A stretch of 64,000 nt of DNA. It comes from Drosophila pseudoobscura (lineage: Eukaryota > Arthropoda > Insecta > Diptera > Drosophilidae). Below the pieces are notes generated by a model, which was not told the DNA's origin, did no database searches, and worked only from the letters and a program-made list of their open reading frames with translations. Both the position numbers and the translations under genes were made by a program. This document shows, piece after piece, positions 1-13,518 of the stretch. The stretch is from NCBI RefSeq assembly GCF_009870125.1, contig NC_046679.1:20088001-20152000 (forward strand). The letters are read 5' to 3'. Each line of letters opens with the position of its first letter. Positions within the stretch are counted from its first letter, which is position 1.

Positions 1-2913
1 CTGGCGGCTGCTGCAGGAGGCATTATCAACTGCCGCATGCAGATAATTTAGCTGACAATCTGTTGCATGCGTCAGGCCACAAACAAAGTTATTATGTACC
101 ATATAAGATGGGATCTGCTGGTATAATTTTAATTTAATGTTACGCCTTCCGGCCTTGCCCAGCTTCCATTTCCATTCAAATGCTCTCTCGAGTGCAGCTC
201 ATTTCCTATTCCAGTGAGTGTGTTTGTGTGCCTGTGTGTGTGGCATAAATATAAACGAGCCATGAAACGCCGACGACAGTCAACGTTTTGATAACTTATT
301 GTATGATTCCTGTCAGTGACTGGCTCTGGATCTGGCTTTGGCTCTTGTTCTGGTCTGGTCTGGTCCTGTCCTGACCACAAGTCACATGCTGGCTGCAGTG
401 TTTGTGTCTGTGTTGTCCGCCGCTACCATATGAATTTGCCTGCGTACTTGCCCCATTATGTATATTGCACAAAGCGGGAGAGAAAGTGGGCTCAGATTGT
501 TATTTCATTTGGTGCAATTCCATGAAGAGCCGCTACTAAGCGCATTTGAGTGCTGTCTGCCATCCGAACTGACGGAGGATGACGTACGACGTATTCAAGT
601 TTTCTAGCTGCCATGGCAATGCAAAATGCCAGCACTTATATATGTATATGCTTATATTCATCTTCATTATTAGTGTTTCAGTAGAAATGCTTTTTGATTT
701 GTGGCATTTTTGTGTGTGTGTGTGTGCGTGAAGATTGGTTTTAGCGACAAATGACAAGAACGTGCGAATATTAGTCATTAGAATTATGCGGAACGATAAA
801 TTTGGATGTACCAGGGCCTTAGACAGGCTTAAGGCAGCGAATTTTTACCAGAAATTTATCACCCAGAAAACTTTAGCCCACGGTGGGGATAAATCAAAGA
901 ACTTCTGGCCACGTGTCGTTTGGCCACAAATCGTCAAGTGCTCGTATTTATAAGCCACAAGAAATGAGGAATGGTATTTCTTTTATTTTATTTTATGCTT
1001 TTTTATTTTAATTGCAGGCAAGGCAATTAAAAGGCCAGCGAAAAGCGAGTGCAGCATTGTAGAGACGCATAAATTTGTTAGCTGTCAGCGAGGTCTTCAA
1101 GAAGTCTGTTCTCGACACTCTGCCCCTCTGCTGTCCGCCCCTGCCGTCCGCCCGGAATACGTCACTTGAACAATTTTAGTTTTCTATTCTCGGTGGGATG
1201 AGCAGAGGAATTTCTTTGTATGCTTATTTAAGAACTATATTTCCTAGAAATTTCTTTAACTTGAAGTCTTCTTCCCACTTAAGAGTATCCAAGACTCGTT
1301 TACTTGATGAATTCTTTATCGTTCCCATTTGTAGAATTATTTATTATGCCGGACTGCACACACATTCGTACGCGTAATTTTAACGCCTATTTATTTGCTT
1401 AATTTAAGAGCTATTTATTGTTGTTTAAGTAAATTTAAAGCATTCACTGTTGACACTCAGACATGACGAGCGACATCGCGTTGGCATCGCCAACGCCATC
1501 GCCCAAAAGAATTGTCTCTGTTCTCTCCACCTCTCCATCCCTCCCTCCGTCTGTGTCTCCCAGTGTGCCGTGTGCTTTATGACAAAATGTTCACAATAAA
1601 TAAACGATACAACAGCCTGAATTGCCTACAGATATCATTCAAATAAATTTGTTATTTATGCTACGAGATGATGGCAAAGTTTCCAACAAATTGTTCGATT
1701 CGCGATTCGTTCGAGGGTCTGGTCTGACTCAAAAGTGCAGCTGCCGTCGCTCTGTTTTATTTTGTTTTGGGCTTTACAATAAAAAATTGCCCCGGCTCGA
1801 CACTTTGATTGGTGATGATTATTCGAATTCGCTGTATTTTGATGGCTTTTTGTCATGCATTCTGAGCGGAACGGAACATTCCTTTATGATTTTTGCATGG
1901 TTTTTCTTACGTACTCGTATAAAAGATCAGTGAGGTTCATAAGCCTTTTGTTTTAAGGCGGCGCAGAAAACTGAATGAAATGATAAATACAATTCATCGG
2001 TATTTGGGTCAGCAAAAATTGTTTTTGCATCACTTCAGGCGGATCAATTAAAGTCATAAATATAAGGGGGGGAAACATGAAACAGTCGTGTGCGGTGAGC
2101 TTTTACAAGGCAGTTTCTATTTAAGTGTTGTAACGTTCGAGTATATATAGAAGAAGTTTCTTAGGGGAACGTCTTCTTATGGACAATAGTCTTAGCCCTT
2201 GGGGGCCTGTCCATAGGTACATCAAATACATAAATCGTTCAAAGATTACCATCTAAATACCATATCTAAACTTGTTGCTTTCCAATCCGCTTATTGATGA
2301 TCAAATCACCCATCTCTCTCTTACCGTTTTCCCTGTTACCATTCACACTGATAAGAAAGCTTCCCATTCACCGAACCGAATGTTGCGCAGCAGTAAGCTC
2401 TCTTCAAGGCGCCATCAACATGTGGCTGGGCAAACATGCTGCCAGCCCGAAGGTTTCCAGCCAATGGCACTAGCAACTATAATTAATTGACCGACTCGCC
2501 ACAAATATTAACTCAACACTTGAAGCACTCGGGCTCCACATCCGCGTGGCTTGGTCAAGTGCAGTGGCAGCAGCAGCGCAAATAGCAACAGCAACAGCGG
2601 TAGCATCATGTTGACAGCCTGCCACATAAAGAACAAGCAAAACGAGTTCGGCAACATAAACAAAGAACAGCTGTTTCTGGGGGAGTCGAGTCGGCTTCTG
2701 GAGCAGGCTGGAGCTTTGTGAAGTGAAATCAAGCAGCATGCTGCCGCTGCCGCTGCTTGCCTCGTGCTTCGTCGTGGCCACCGTCGGTGTCGGAGTCGGT
2801 GTCGGCGTCGGGGGCAACACCAGCAACAGCGGCAGCAGCAACACCATCGGCAACAGCAGCAGCAACAGCAGCCCAAACAGGAAAATCCGTACGACGATGC
2901 CACACAGATATTC
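1..2913. other. Non-coding stretch upstream of the candidate promoter
   Basis: I see no convincing gene here. Short open frames occur, but most lack an ATG or are antisense to simple sequence. At 712-728 there is a short GT repeat. From about 2550 to 2870 the DNA is rich in CAG/GCA and GGT/GTC triplet-like repeats that keep several frames open on both strands, giving poly-Leu, poly-Cys, Gly-Val and Thr-Pro runs. That is what simple-sequence DNA produces by chance and is not evidence of a gene. Confidence 0.5.
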
Positions 2914-2945
2914 AGTTCAATCCGAAATTTTGTTTGAACCAGACG
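2912..2945 (+). promoter_or_regulatory. CcapR: Inr + DPE core promoter, probably for CcapR
   Basis: A perfect initiator, TCAGTT, has its A(+1) at 2914. A perfect downstream promoter element, AGACG, lies at 2941-2945, exactly +28 to +32. No TATA box is seen about 30 nt upstream. This pairing and spacing is the classic Drosophila TATA-less promoter of developmentally regulated genes. The A-rich sequence downstream looks like a fly 5' UTR. A good donor (GTGAGTATCG) occurs at 3504, so a first non-coding exon of about 590 nt spliced to the acceptor at 16907 is possible. Assigning it to CcapR is an inference: CcapR is the next + strand gene, its first coding exon has a strong acceptor directly upstream, and no other promoter of this quality was found. 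It could also drive an unseen non-coding RNA. Confidence 0.5.
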
Positions 2946-5900
2946 CGAAATATCTTCACGCTGCTTGGCCAAAAAATTGTGTTGGCAAGTGCGTAAAAAT
3001 TGTTAAAAGCAAAAAGTGTTTAGCGCAAGAAGACAATAGACAAATAAAAAATATCTACAAACTCCAGAATCTATCTGGCAAAAAGGATAAGCACTCAGAG
3101 ATTCTGAGAAGAAAGTTCCGTGTCAATAAGGCTAACAATCAGTTTGACAGCTCAATCAGGGCCACTCTCCGGCCATCGCGTGTGCATCTTTAGGATACTT
3201 ACAAGACAAGAAAGCAGTCAAGCGTGGCAGGGGCAGTTACAGTTGCATTGGCCGCTGTGGCACCTCCAGCTCATCGAAGCCATTGAAGTCGAGTGAAATT
3301 TGTTCGTGCCAAATTTGCAAATCGAAGTGTAATTCCCAAGCCATTCTGTTGCCAAGCACTTGTTCAACACATTTTTGAACACGAAACTCAATTTCAATTT
3401 GAATTCGAACTGTAATTTCCATCTCCGTATCGAGTGCACTGGAACATATTCTCCACTGGAACTGGAGCTGCAATTGCAATTCATGCCACGGCAAGTAGTT
3501 TGAGTGAGTATCGCGTTGCGATTGCGCAATTACCAAGCGCCATGCCTTGCACTGAGTGTCGCTGTCTGTGACTGTGTCTCCCTCTTAGCTCTTAAGTATC
3601 CGTTCAATTTATATATTTGTTCGCATTTAGTTGACAGTGATTAATCTTAACATTTGAATGCAAAATCATGCTGGCACTAACACTAGCAGCAGCTTAGCAA
3701 TTAATTTGCTCATATTGTATGTATTTTGGACTTCCATTCGGTGTCTCTGCTCTGTGCCTCTCAATTATGCATGGGGCATGCCACACATGTGAGACTGTGG
3801 CTGCCAAAGGATTGCATTGCGCATTCCGTTAATTGATATTTGCGTCACCACAAATAACCCTACATTATATACATTACAAATGAATTGAAAGACGTGGCAC
3901 TTCGTTAGGGATTAAATGAATGCCTCAGCGTTGAGGCACTATTTGTTAAGTTTAATTAGATGCATTTCAATGAAATACGAGTATTCACCATAAATTCGAA
4001 TCAAATTTAATTAAAATATTTGACACTAATGTTAGACGTTTGCTTAACTGCAAATATTAGACACATGACATGCCGCGCTAAGAGTTTAAGTAGACACAGC
4101 AAATATCAAATATCAAGGCAACTGGGCAAATAAACTTTATACTCGTAGAATAATATTAACACTTAAAATTCATGTCAAACACTAATGCTCAACATGATCT
4201 TTTACAAAACAGGCTGCCAGAAAGCGACAAAAAGGGCAGTAAAACCGCGCTATAATCATTCTTTATGGAGAATGTTTATTAATTATTAAAATAATCCCCA
4301 GCAAAATGTATGGAATTTAATAATATTTGGACAGAATTGATTACTGTTGAAATGTTTTTCTAATTTCTAATGTAAACCTACTGCCATAATATTTTACGAC
4401 ATTATTTTATTGTTATTTTATATCACGAAATATTTCACTTAATTATGGCCCATTTCTTTGTAGTATTTAGTATTATCTCCCCACAGTTTTGACCCAAAAT
4501 TATTGTGGGCCTCTGTTAGAAACTGCTTTAAGACATTGCCTAGGTTTGTTCCACCATTTGGTAGGCTTTAAGTTCGAAAAGTAATTTCACTTAGGGTTCA
4601 ATATTGATGCCAGACAGAACCACAGACCGAGCATGACAAAACTGATGTAAATGAATAAACTATCGCAAAGTTTCAGCGGCTGTTTTGTGGCTTAAAAATT
4701 AAGTTTAGTTGCGAATAGTTGTCAATTTGTACTGAAGTCGTGGTTACTTTTCCAGGGAAGATATGCCGCCCCAAAAGAGCACATTTCTGAATCCAAAATA
4801 GGGAACAGAACAGTGGCTTCCCAGTGGCTGGCAATTAATAGGAAAATTGCAGCCAAGAAAGTTGAACCACCGTACTTGCTAGAGGAGCAGCCCCACAACT
4901 TTTTCAGCATCATTTGTTGTTCTAGGAGTGGGAGTGCGGAAGTTGCCGAAAAAAGCAAAAAGCAATTCAAGCACAAAGCACACAGAGATTCAAGTAAATA
5001 GAAAAACTTTCCAAGCCCCCGGAAAAAAAATGCGTGCATTGAATGTCAGTCAAAAGTCGGTTATGAGCAGTCCGACCCCACCCACACACACACACTCCCC
5101 CCATAGAGAACCCGAGACGACCACAAGGACAACTTTGTCCCCGCCTCGAAGTCAATCTATCGTTCCACGACTCCGAATGTATCTTTGTGCGTGGTATGTG
5201 GTACGGGTATGTGGGTATGTGGGTCAGCGTGGTGCGGTGATTGTGATTGATCTGCGTTTAATGCCATTTTGTTGTTAGACGGAAGCGTAAAAATGGTCAG
5301 CCCTGAGCGATGATGTGGCACAAATCTCTGCCAGAGGGTTCGGCTGCCATCCGATACGCTCTACACATGCTCGACATATTTATGAAGTTGTTAGTTTGGC
5401 CGGCCAACTGCTGACATGCAACACGAGTGTGAATACTCCGGGCCAGCATATGCCAGCTCGTCCTCGCTTGGCCCGCGTATCCTTTTTTTCATATACATGT
5501 GCCCTGAGCCCTGGCTAATCATGTGGTTGTGTAAGGCCTTGATAGGCTTGAAAAATGCGCATAAATAAAGCAGGAATATGAGACACAATGTGGAAAAAAT
5601 TCTTAGCATTGCCAGCCACAAAACAAATATCTCCACTTGCAGCCCATATGCAGCACTCCAGCACCATGTAGAACAGTTAGAAACATTAAGCGAAGCCAGC
5701 AGCCAGCAGCCAGAGTGGCAGATAGCCCAGATGTATGCAATGGAAGTGCCAGCCATATCACGTATGAATGCCTCCCATCCCTCGGCACATATTGGCACAT
5801 TCTATAGACACACATGGAGAGACGTGCGTGTAAAATCGCAAATCACATTTGCAGCTCTGGTTTAGACGGCTCCCAGCGCCAGATTATTTCAATTTCCAGT

Positions 5901-8539
5901 TGCTGGCATTTTTGATGCATTGATTATGTTATTCTCAGCATCCGAAATGCTTTCACCGCCGGCTTTAGCAGCCACTTTTCATACGGCTTTAGCTTTAGTT
6001 TGGGCAGCCATGCGTGGATTGTTGAAATTTTCGGAATGGAATGGCCCAGATTCAATCCCTCACGTCCTTATCGGGGGATGCGTCTCCCCCCTAGGCTATT
6101 GTTTACCGATACAATTGAACTTCAAAGCTAATCGCTGGTCTACGTGTTTCGGGGCCATAAAAAAGGAGCGAGAAAACGGAGCTTCCACTTTGATTCGGCG
6201 ACTTTTCAGAGGGTAACTTTACACTTGACGATTTTTACATGTCATTGGATCCGGTGCTTCGGGCAGGGATGGCACGAGTTGGAATGGGGATGGGTAGGGT
6301 CTAGCAATAACAGGAAGTAGTCGATTAAACGCCCACGTCACTTTCCCATGAGATACAGAATGAAAAATAGCTACACAGATATTCCATCTGTCCGTCGGTA
6401 TATCATCGGCTTGTTTTTTCTCGTTTTTCGCATTTCCTGAGAATTTACTTTCGTATTTGTGTTTCGTAGTCCGCGTTGTTGCCTGCAACTTCCGCCCAAT
6501 GTCGATCATCTCTAGTTGAATGTGCCGCTGATTTGTTGCCACTCCTAATGTGCCTAATTGAATCTTCGCCTCGACTTTCTTTCCCCGTACTTTAACGGCG
6601 CTTTCCTTTCTAGGACCTGGTCTGTGAATGAATGTAGCTAATTTATTTATTCAAGTTAAATCGTTTGAGAAATTGGGTCACAATGCTGAGGACTCGAAGT
6701 TGAGTTTGTCTCGGCTTGATAGGCAAATAATTTATATTCTCTTTAAAGCGTTCCGTTCCCATTCAGGACTTTTATGGGGAATTGTACATGCTCTCTTCTC
6801 ATCGGTTGTTTCAGAAAACTAGGAAACAAGAACAGACAACAATTTACATAAACTTTTTTGGGACAACTGCAACGAGGGAAAAGTTTTTCCTGTTTATTGC
6901 TAATTGCTTTGTTAAACAGCGCTGTCTAAATGCGTATAAATTCCTCCCACAAAAAGGGGCAGCAATTATACCAACATTTTAAACAAAATAAAAACACAAA
7001 TGCCAAACAATCAATATGACATTTTAAGCATATTTAGGCCGAGAAGAGTACAATAAAATCCTAATTTAACAATATATTTATTCACAAATTAATAATTTTC
7101 ACAATTCACATCCAATTTGTTATTCCTTCAATTATTTGTCAACTTAATGTGGTTTTGTCTCGACTCAAGGGAAATGGAAAATGGCAATAGAAATGCTCCG
7201 AAAAACCACCGGGCAAACGCCTTAAAAACGAAGCAGAAAGAAAAGTTTCAAACACAATGAAAGGCACCGCAAATGTGTGGCTGCTGTGCCAGCTGTCAAT
7301 GATTTGTTTCAACAATTTCGCCAGCCGAACGTCTCGTTAAATTCACATAAATATCGTGATTACCTGTAATATGCTGACTGTCCCCCAGCCCCTCTGTCTG
7401 GCCTGTCGGCCACAGGGATTCCTCTTGTTCATGGGTTTTCTGCTGCGTTTGCCATTTTTTTAATGATGTGTTGGCTCCGCTCCGGTGGCCACATCCTCAT
7501 CAGCCCCAGCCCCAGTCCCAGTTCCAGTTAAAGGCTTTAATATAACAATTTACTTTTAATTTATGCGTTTGCACCAATCTCAGTGCTTAATTATCGAGGT
7601 GCCCTGGAGGGCAATAATCGTGGCTGACATTTCAGCGGGGATCTCGGAGATTTTATTGGCCATGCAATTATGCCAGAATCGCTGCGCCCGACATTTCAAT
7701 AATTTTATATTGTTATTATTTCGCCATTTATAATATTAATATCATGTTGAGTCGGAGTGAAATTTTATTTAAATTTACTCTCCAAGGTGTCGAAAAAAGA
7801 AGCAAAATGACAGGGGCCAGCCACACATTAGTCATGTTAATCATACGCCATGTGCGACGCCCTCGCAATGGTCTCAACTGCACGTGGGTGTGCTTTCTCA
7901 TTCGCTTTCCCTCTCATTCTCTCAGCTTATCTAGATGTGTGCGTGCGGGCTGTAAAGCACTTGGGTTGCACATTTGATATGCACTGCACATCGCTGCGTA
8001 CACGTAATGTGGTAGGTAATGGTTTGTATAACAGATAAAGAACTAGACATAAAAACAAAGAACTGTTAGACCAATATTAAGATAGAAATTTTTGTCTAAA
8101 GGCCTGAAATTTATGGGGGAAAGGGACTGGGAATACAGGTAGAGGATAACTATCACATTAGATCAGCTAAATATTATTTGTGTTGGAGTCTCACATATTT
8201 CATTAGACTAATCCCAACACACTTTCCTTATAGCATATTCTTTTCGCTTGCCCGCATGCACCCAAAGACACAAATTCAAGTTTGAATGTCACATAAATCT
8301 CTGGGCCCTGGCTGGCTGGCCAAGGAGCACGCGCATATCCCCGGCACTTTATCGGTGTTGGCAACTGTCTAATTAGGTGGGGCCTCGGACAGGCCAAAAC
8401 TGGGGAAGAGATAAGCGATAAGGGGCGACACATGTAAACAGGTTGGACAAATGGCAGCAAGGGGTTCGGGCCTACGACAACAATAGGAATGGCACGCATA
8501 AAACCCAAACAATTACAACAGCTGGCCCTAAAGATGATG

Positions 8540-8710
8540 CTAGTCTTTATACCCTTGCAGAGGGTAGTACGATTTTGTCCCGATTGGTGTCATAGAGGAT
8601 AAATATTCCAAAGCAGCATCAACAGCGTTTCCTATCAGAATGTCCGTCTTTCTGTTGCCACAGGCTCATCATTTTCCAAGACTTGATGATCGATGTGTAA
8701 GGGTATCAAA
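8540..8710. mobile_element. Degenerate MITE-like repeat fragment
   Basis: The sequence holds a 17-nt palindrome-like start (TACCCTTGCAGAGGGTA, 8550-8566). It then has a diverged stretch with CGATTTTGTCCCGATTGG and TGTCCGTCTTTCTG motifs, and ends in the opposing TAAGGGTATC near 8699-8707. Ends of the form TATACCCTTGCAGAGGGTA with TGTCCGTC inside are common in non-autonomous interspersed repeats of Drosophila. A weaker relative of the same opening is seen at 17612-17645. No coding capacity remains. The family is not assigned. Confidence 0.4.
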
Positions 8711-9286
8711 AGCTACGGCCATCAACTTGTCTGTAATTTTCTGTTTTTGTTAGCCAAAGCGTGGGCGTTAGGTTTGGCCGGGTTCCCATCAAAAATGAAA
8801 TGCAGCCAACGAACCATCGTAGCAGGCAAAAAATAGCAGGCTGCAGATGAAACAGCAAACTCAACGTGTTTCCCATTTTGTTCTAAAAAAATGTGGCTGC
8901 TATCTGAGGCCAGCAATTAGGCACATCACCATCAAAATCACCAGCTGGGCGATGGAATAGAACTGTGCCCGACAGCTGTCCAAATCACATTTGTTTACAC
9001 CATCCATTGAAAATTTGTCATGTACATCAACACCCTTGGACGCACATATTATTTATGGCGGCGCCAGGAGTGGCCCCATGAAAGTGAAAAACCTTTCGGT
9101 ACCCGATTTCTCACAGAAGTGCGACGAAAAGTATTTTCACACAAAACTGAAATCGACAGAAAATAAACTTTCTGTGCAAGTTATTCAAATGCAAAAACTT
9201 CTCTGCCATGTACTCGTACTCCCCCGCTGGTAAAGGGGGGAAGAAAAGTGCGAAAGCCATTGAGCCATTGCTGTGCTTTGGTGGCT

Positions 9287-9721
9287 TTAAGGACTCTTGG
9301 CCAAGAACTTGTGCAGCTGCTTGAATGAATAAGCTTTCATCACTGTTGTTAATCGATGGAAAAGATTGACAAGACGGTGACATGGAGTCATGAATAAATG
9401 CTGAAAGGATTTTATTAGTTTAAATTCATATTTCAGGCCAAAGTAGACCACTTCAAAGAAGTATTCTAAAACAAAAAACTTTGGCCTTGGAGCTATTTCT
9501 GGGAAACGAATTTCATTATTCCACAACCGTAATACACGTTTCCCTACTTCTCCACTTTGTGAGTCATTTATTTTTATAGTTTTATTATTCATCTTATCGT
9601 CTTCAGGATATGAATATGAAAAGTCAATAACAGAATTAATTTTACGAGTCAGATATTTTGATTTGATATGAAAATGGCGCTTGAACTCTGACAAGTTTAT
9701 TAGATGGCCAAAGTTCGGCAT
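9287..9721 (-). CDS. Weak candidate ORF, 144 aa, no known family
   Basis: This ATG-initiated frame of 144 codons is open through AT-rich DNA, where a frame this long is somewhat unusual. The predicted protein is basic and rich in Phe, Lys and Leu. It has no signal peptide, no clear domain and no repeat. Codon use is mixed and shows none of the G/C-ending bias seen in the CcapR and transporter exons nearby. I saw no obvious promoter, splice sites or polyadenylation signal. It sits inside the probable first intron of CcapR on the opposite strand. It could be a young gene, a decayed transposon piece, or chance; chance is most likely. Confidence 0.15.
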   Translation of the reverse strand: MPNFGHLINLSEFKRHFHIKSKYLTRKINSVIDFSYSYPEDDKMNNKTIKINDSQSGEVGKRVLRLWNNEIRFPEIAPRPKFFVLEYFFEVVYFGLKYEFKLIKSFQHLFMTPCHRLVNLFHRLTTVMKAYSFKQLHKFLAKSP

Positions 9722-12046
9722 TTATACGACTCTAATTACGTCTGCACTGGCTGCAGCACATGTGGCAGATGTGAATAATAGGAAAGACTCGACTGAAACA
9801 GCAGATGGTGCAGTTTGTCTGAAAACTTTTATGTTCTAGGCCAAATCTCCAAGTGGCTCATGAAGCCAAACATCCCAGAAGTCATGCACGTTTGTCGCTC
9901 AATTGTACTTGCCTCTGGCTGATTTTGTGTACGGACAAAGTGCTGCAATCAAAGGTGAGACGCTTTGCAACCGGGGACAGGCAGCCCAAATGCCTAAGCC
10001 GCACATGAAAGGAGTAAGGAGTCGGGACTATTTGCAGTCGTCGTCGCGAACGTGTCGGGAATCAGAATGAACACGGTGCTCGAGAGCAAGAAGTCGTCGC
10101 AATTATGCGGTACTGCTGGCACCTCTGACACCGCACCAGCCAGGTGCTCGCCACCTAATGAGAGAGGGGATTCCTTCTTTGGTGATTTGCCAAAATGGCA
10201 TTTGCAGCATCTTGTCGGCACACCCCCTGCAGAGGTCGGCGTTTATTGATTTTATTCAGGCAGAAGAGAATCGAGACAAATTATTTTACACTCGAGCGAT
10301 TTGTGATATGTCTGCGACTTGCCCAGACCGCCCACCTGCCTTCCCGTGATTGACAGCTCTTCCCAAAATCCCCAACGAAAACAACGACACGGCGCCAAAA
10401 AAAAAGACTCTCTGCTCGGGGTTGTCTTAAACTTTGGCGCCTTCTGATTTCAAGTTCATCCAATCCGTCAAATCCGAATTAAAATGCGTGTTTTGTTTCG
10501 CACCTCTCGGGGCGCTCCTATAATTACAGGCAGCAACACGCCACCGCCACAGCCACAGCCCCCGCCCGCACCCGCCTATGGCCAGTGGCCCACGTATGGC
10601 GCCTGATTAAAATCAGCGTTGGAGGAGGAGGAGATGTCAATCTCTATCTGGGTTCCTCCATGTCTGTGGCTCTTGCTCTGTCTCTGTTTCTGTTTCTGAC
10701 TTATTTGCTCATCAGCCTGGGCGTCGGTAGCCCGCTTTGATTTCCTTTGGTGAATTTTCAACTGGTGTTTGAGTTGCTTCTTTGGCCATCCTGCCATTGC
10801 AAGTTGTAAGAGTATTTGCGTTGGAATTATACTTGCTTTTCATGGGCACTGCTCTCTGACTTTTGGTCACTTCCTGGCCGCAGCACTCGAGCTTCATTAT
10901 TCAGCTTTTAATTAAATATTCTTACTCTAGGGCAGATCCCCCCAGCATTCGATTGATTTTGCGCGTGACTTTAATTGTTTGTACACCATGTACACCGCGA
11001 GGAGACAGATTTCCAGCTATCGCGCCGGTTCGTTGACCAGGACAGAGAAGACAGACGGGAGTAACGGTTGGATGAGACGACAGGAGAAAAGCCGCCGACA
11101 GCAGCTCCAGCAGTATTTTGATTAATTAACGAGCCACGGCCTTTGGGGGCAATAGGCATCGAAACATCCGAGCATCGGGCACTGCCACTGCCACTGCCAC
11201 GGTACGCGCTCGCTGCTGGTAGTCGCAAGTGCTGCGTTAATGGTTATTTTCTAGCCAAAATGAGGGAACATTTCTTTATACGAAAACAATTTTTGCTGCA
11301 GAAACCAGTCATTATAATCAGGCTTCACTTTTAATCCACCTGCAGTACCTGCACAAGAGGATTTTCATGTGTAACACAACTATAACTTGCCATGAATGGT
11401 GATGTAGAACACTACAAGCTGAAAGAGATGAACCTTTATATATCTATAGGTATCAAGGCTTACGCAAAGGGACAAAGGTACCAGGTGGTAATAGGATATG
11501 TCTGGCTATTAAAATGAAAGCTATCAGTTTGCCTTTGCTTTGAAGATACATGCGCGTGTTTTTCGTTGTCAAATTTAAACGTGTATTTTTTATGTAATCT
11601 GTGTGGATGCTTTTTTTGGGTTAGATAGGATTATGTGATGATCCACAACTCAAAGAGGGTAAGCTAGAAAAGAAAGGTATTTGAAAAAATGTATTGTTGT
11701 TCTGTACTAACAAAGAATACATAATGGAATTTCAAGAGACCACAACCGTTTGGTTCTGATTCACTTATCTAGAATTCGAATTAGTTTTATTTCGGCGTTA
11801 TTTTATTCATATTCTGCAATTCTTGATACCAATCTGTACACCATTTTAGCCACTTTCTATCAGCGACTGGGCACCACTGACGAAGCTTTCGAATTCGCTG
11901 GGGAGTTGCGTTTGTGGCAATTTCTATTTTCTGCATTTGTGTCTAATTAAGTTAAGTTCAAAATTGTGTGCAGCATAAATTATAGATACATCATACGAGT
12001 CTATCCAACTCTGAGGGTATGTATGTAGAGGTCTGACTGTCTGAAT

Positions 12047-12062
12047 AGAGAGAGAGAGAGAG
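12047..12062. repeat. AG dinucleotide microsatellite
   Basis: A run of about eight AG repeats. Runs of this kind can bind GAGA factor in flies, but nothing else here points to a regulatory role. Confidence 0.8.
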
Positions 12063-13490
12063 ACCGAGCCGAGGGCTGCCTGCGGTGTGGTTGAGCGCCC
12101 GTGGCATTTGGTTTTCATTAGCCAGCCAGGAGAAGCCACCAGCATCGGCATCAGTAGGGAGCCAACTAAATGATTTACCCGTTGAATATTTTTGAATATT
12201 GAATGCGCTGAGGGTGGGTCCTCTATGGGCCAGCGAAGATGGACAGCTCTGCTGTATCCTGGAGTAGTGCTTAAGGGCATCGTGTAAATGAAAATTTATT
12301 ATTACACTCACAACTCATTCGCCATGAGAAACAATTACTTGCAGTGCACACCGTGAATACGCATAAATAATAATAATTTCCCAGCAGAATGCTAGAGTTC
12401 TGGCGTTCTGGCTAACCCCCTCTTTGCCTCTCTTTCTGGCTAATTAACACTCTCCATCCACTTGGCCGATTATTTTCCGCCAGCCTCAGCACGTTTTCCG
12501 GGGCCGGGGATGAAAGCGGCATAATTTATTTATAATTGACTTAATAGACTTAACCTACCCCCCAAGCGGAACCTCGGAATTCATTTCGAGTAATTTATGA
12601 CTCTGTTTTTATTTGCACCTCTCGGTGGCCATCGCTGGAAGACAAATAATTCAATAAAACAGCTTAACCGCTTAACCGGCGCCTCGCGCCATCTCCTTTC
12701 TGCAAGAAATTCTTTGAGTATCAATTTTCATGAGCCTGTCAGTCAAATTCTATGGCCAAATATCAATCAGCTGTGCTTACGTGTGCTTACATATTAGACA
12801 AAGTTGACAGACAGACACATAGGTAGACGGGGTTAAAAGTATTTATAAATAATTGTACAAATTCATAATAAATGAGAATGTTTTGTTCTGTTGCCGGGGA
12901 CGTTGTACAAATATAGAAGAATACGTCAAAAGTCGCCCACTCAGAAGTGAGAGCTTGCCTGCCCACACTCACACAAAAACACACATAAGGTATCAAGGCA
13001 ACATGTCGTATACGCAATTTTCGTAACTTTTTTCCTTTGTTTGTTTGTTGGGCAAAAGAAGAATCATGTCTATGGCTTTGGCTTTAGCTGAAGCTCACCT
13101 CCAGCGCGTGTACGTCAAGTTTTCCCTTCTGTTCCATTCATAATGTCTGGCCGGCCGATAAGAAAGTCGAACTTTAAACTTGTCATGGACCGGAGACCGA
13201 GGACTTAATCTCGTGTGGCAAACGTCTTGCCGGCATTTTTGCCCAGCACACGCATTCGTAAATGTTTGTCTAACTTTTGCACAAATGTTTAACATTCTGG
13301 CGGGTGTACACTGTACAGGCAGAAAGGTTGAAGGAGCAGCAGCTGACATTCCCTCACCGATGTCTGGCGGCGTCTTCATTGTTTCGCAAACTGTTTTACA
13401 GGTGCTACAAATTTGAATATAAATACACAAGCAGCAAGCGAGCATGCTGTGTGTAATAATAAAATAAAATGCCATTCAATGGCACAGCCT

Positions 13491-13518
13491 TCGTCGTCGT
13501 CGTCGTCGTCGTCGTCGT
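13491..13518. repeat. TCG trinucleotide microsatellite
   Basis: About nine tandem TCG units in non-coding DNA. A shorter TCG run is at 20731-20743. Confidence 0.85.

Noticed and set aside
2470..3193. Overlapping frames of 131-156 codons on both strands, some with signal-peptide-like Leu or Gly-Val runs
   Set aside because: They arise from triplet-like repeats that open many frames at once. The + frame is crossed by the better-supported transcription start at 2914, so it would not be whole in that transcript.
6219..6542. A 107-codon minus-strand frame
   Set aside because: It starts with GTG, has no promoter or splice sites and shows no recognisable protein features.
13491..13518. TCG, CAG and CTGGCT runs as possible coding repeats
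   Set aside because: They lie in introns or intergenic DNA without flanking coding sequence or splice logic.
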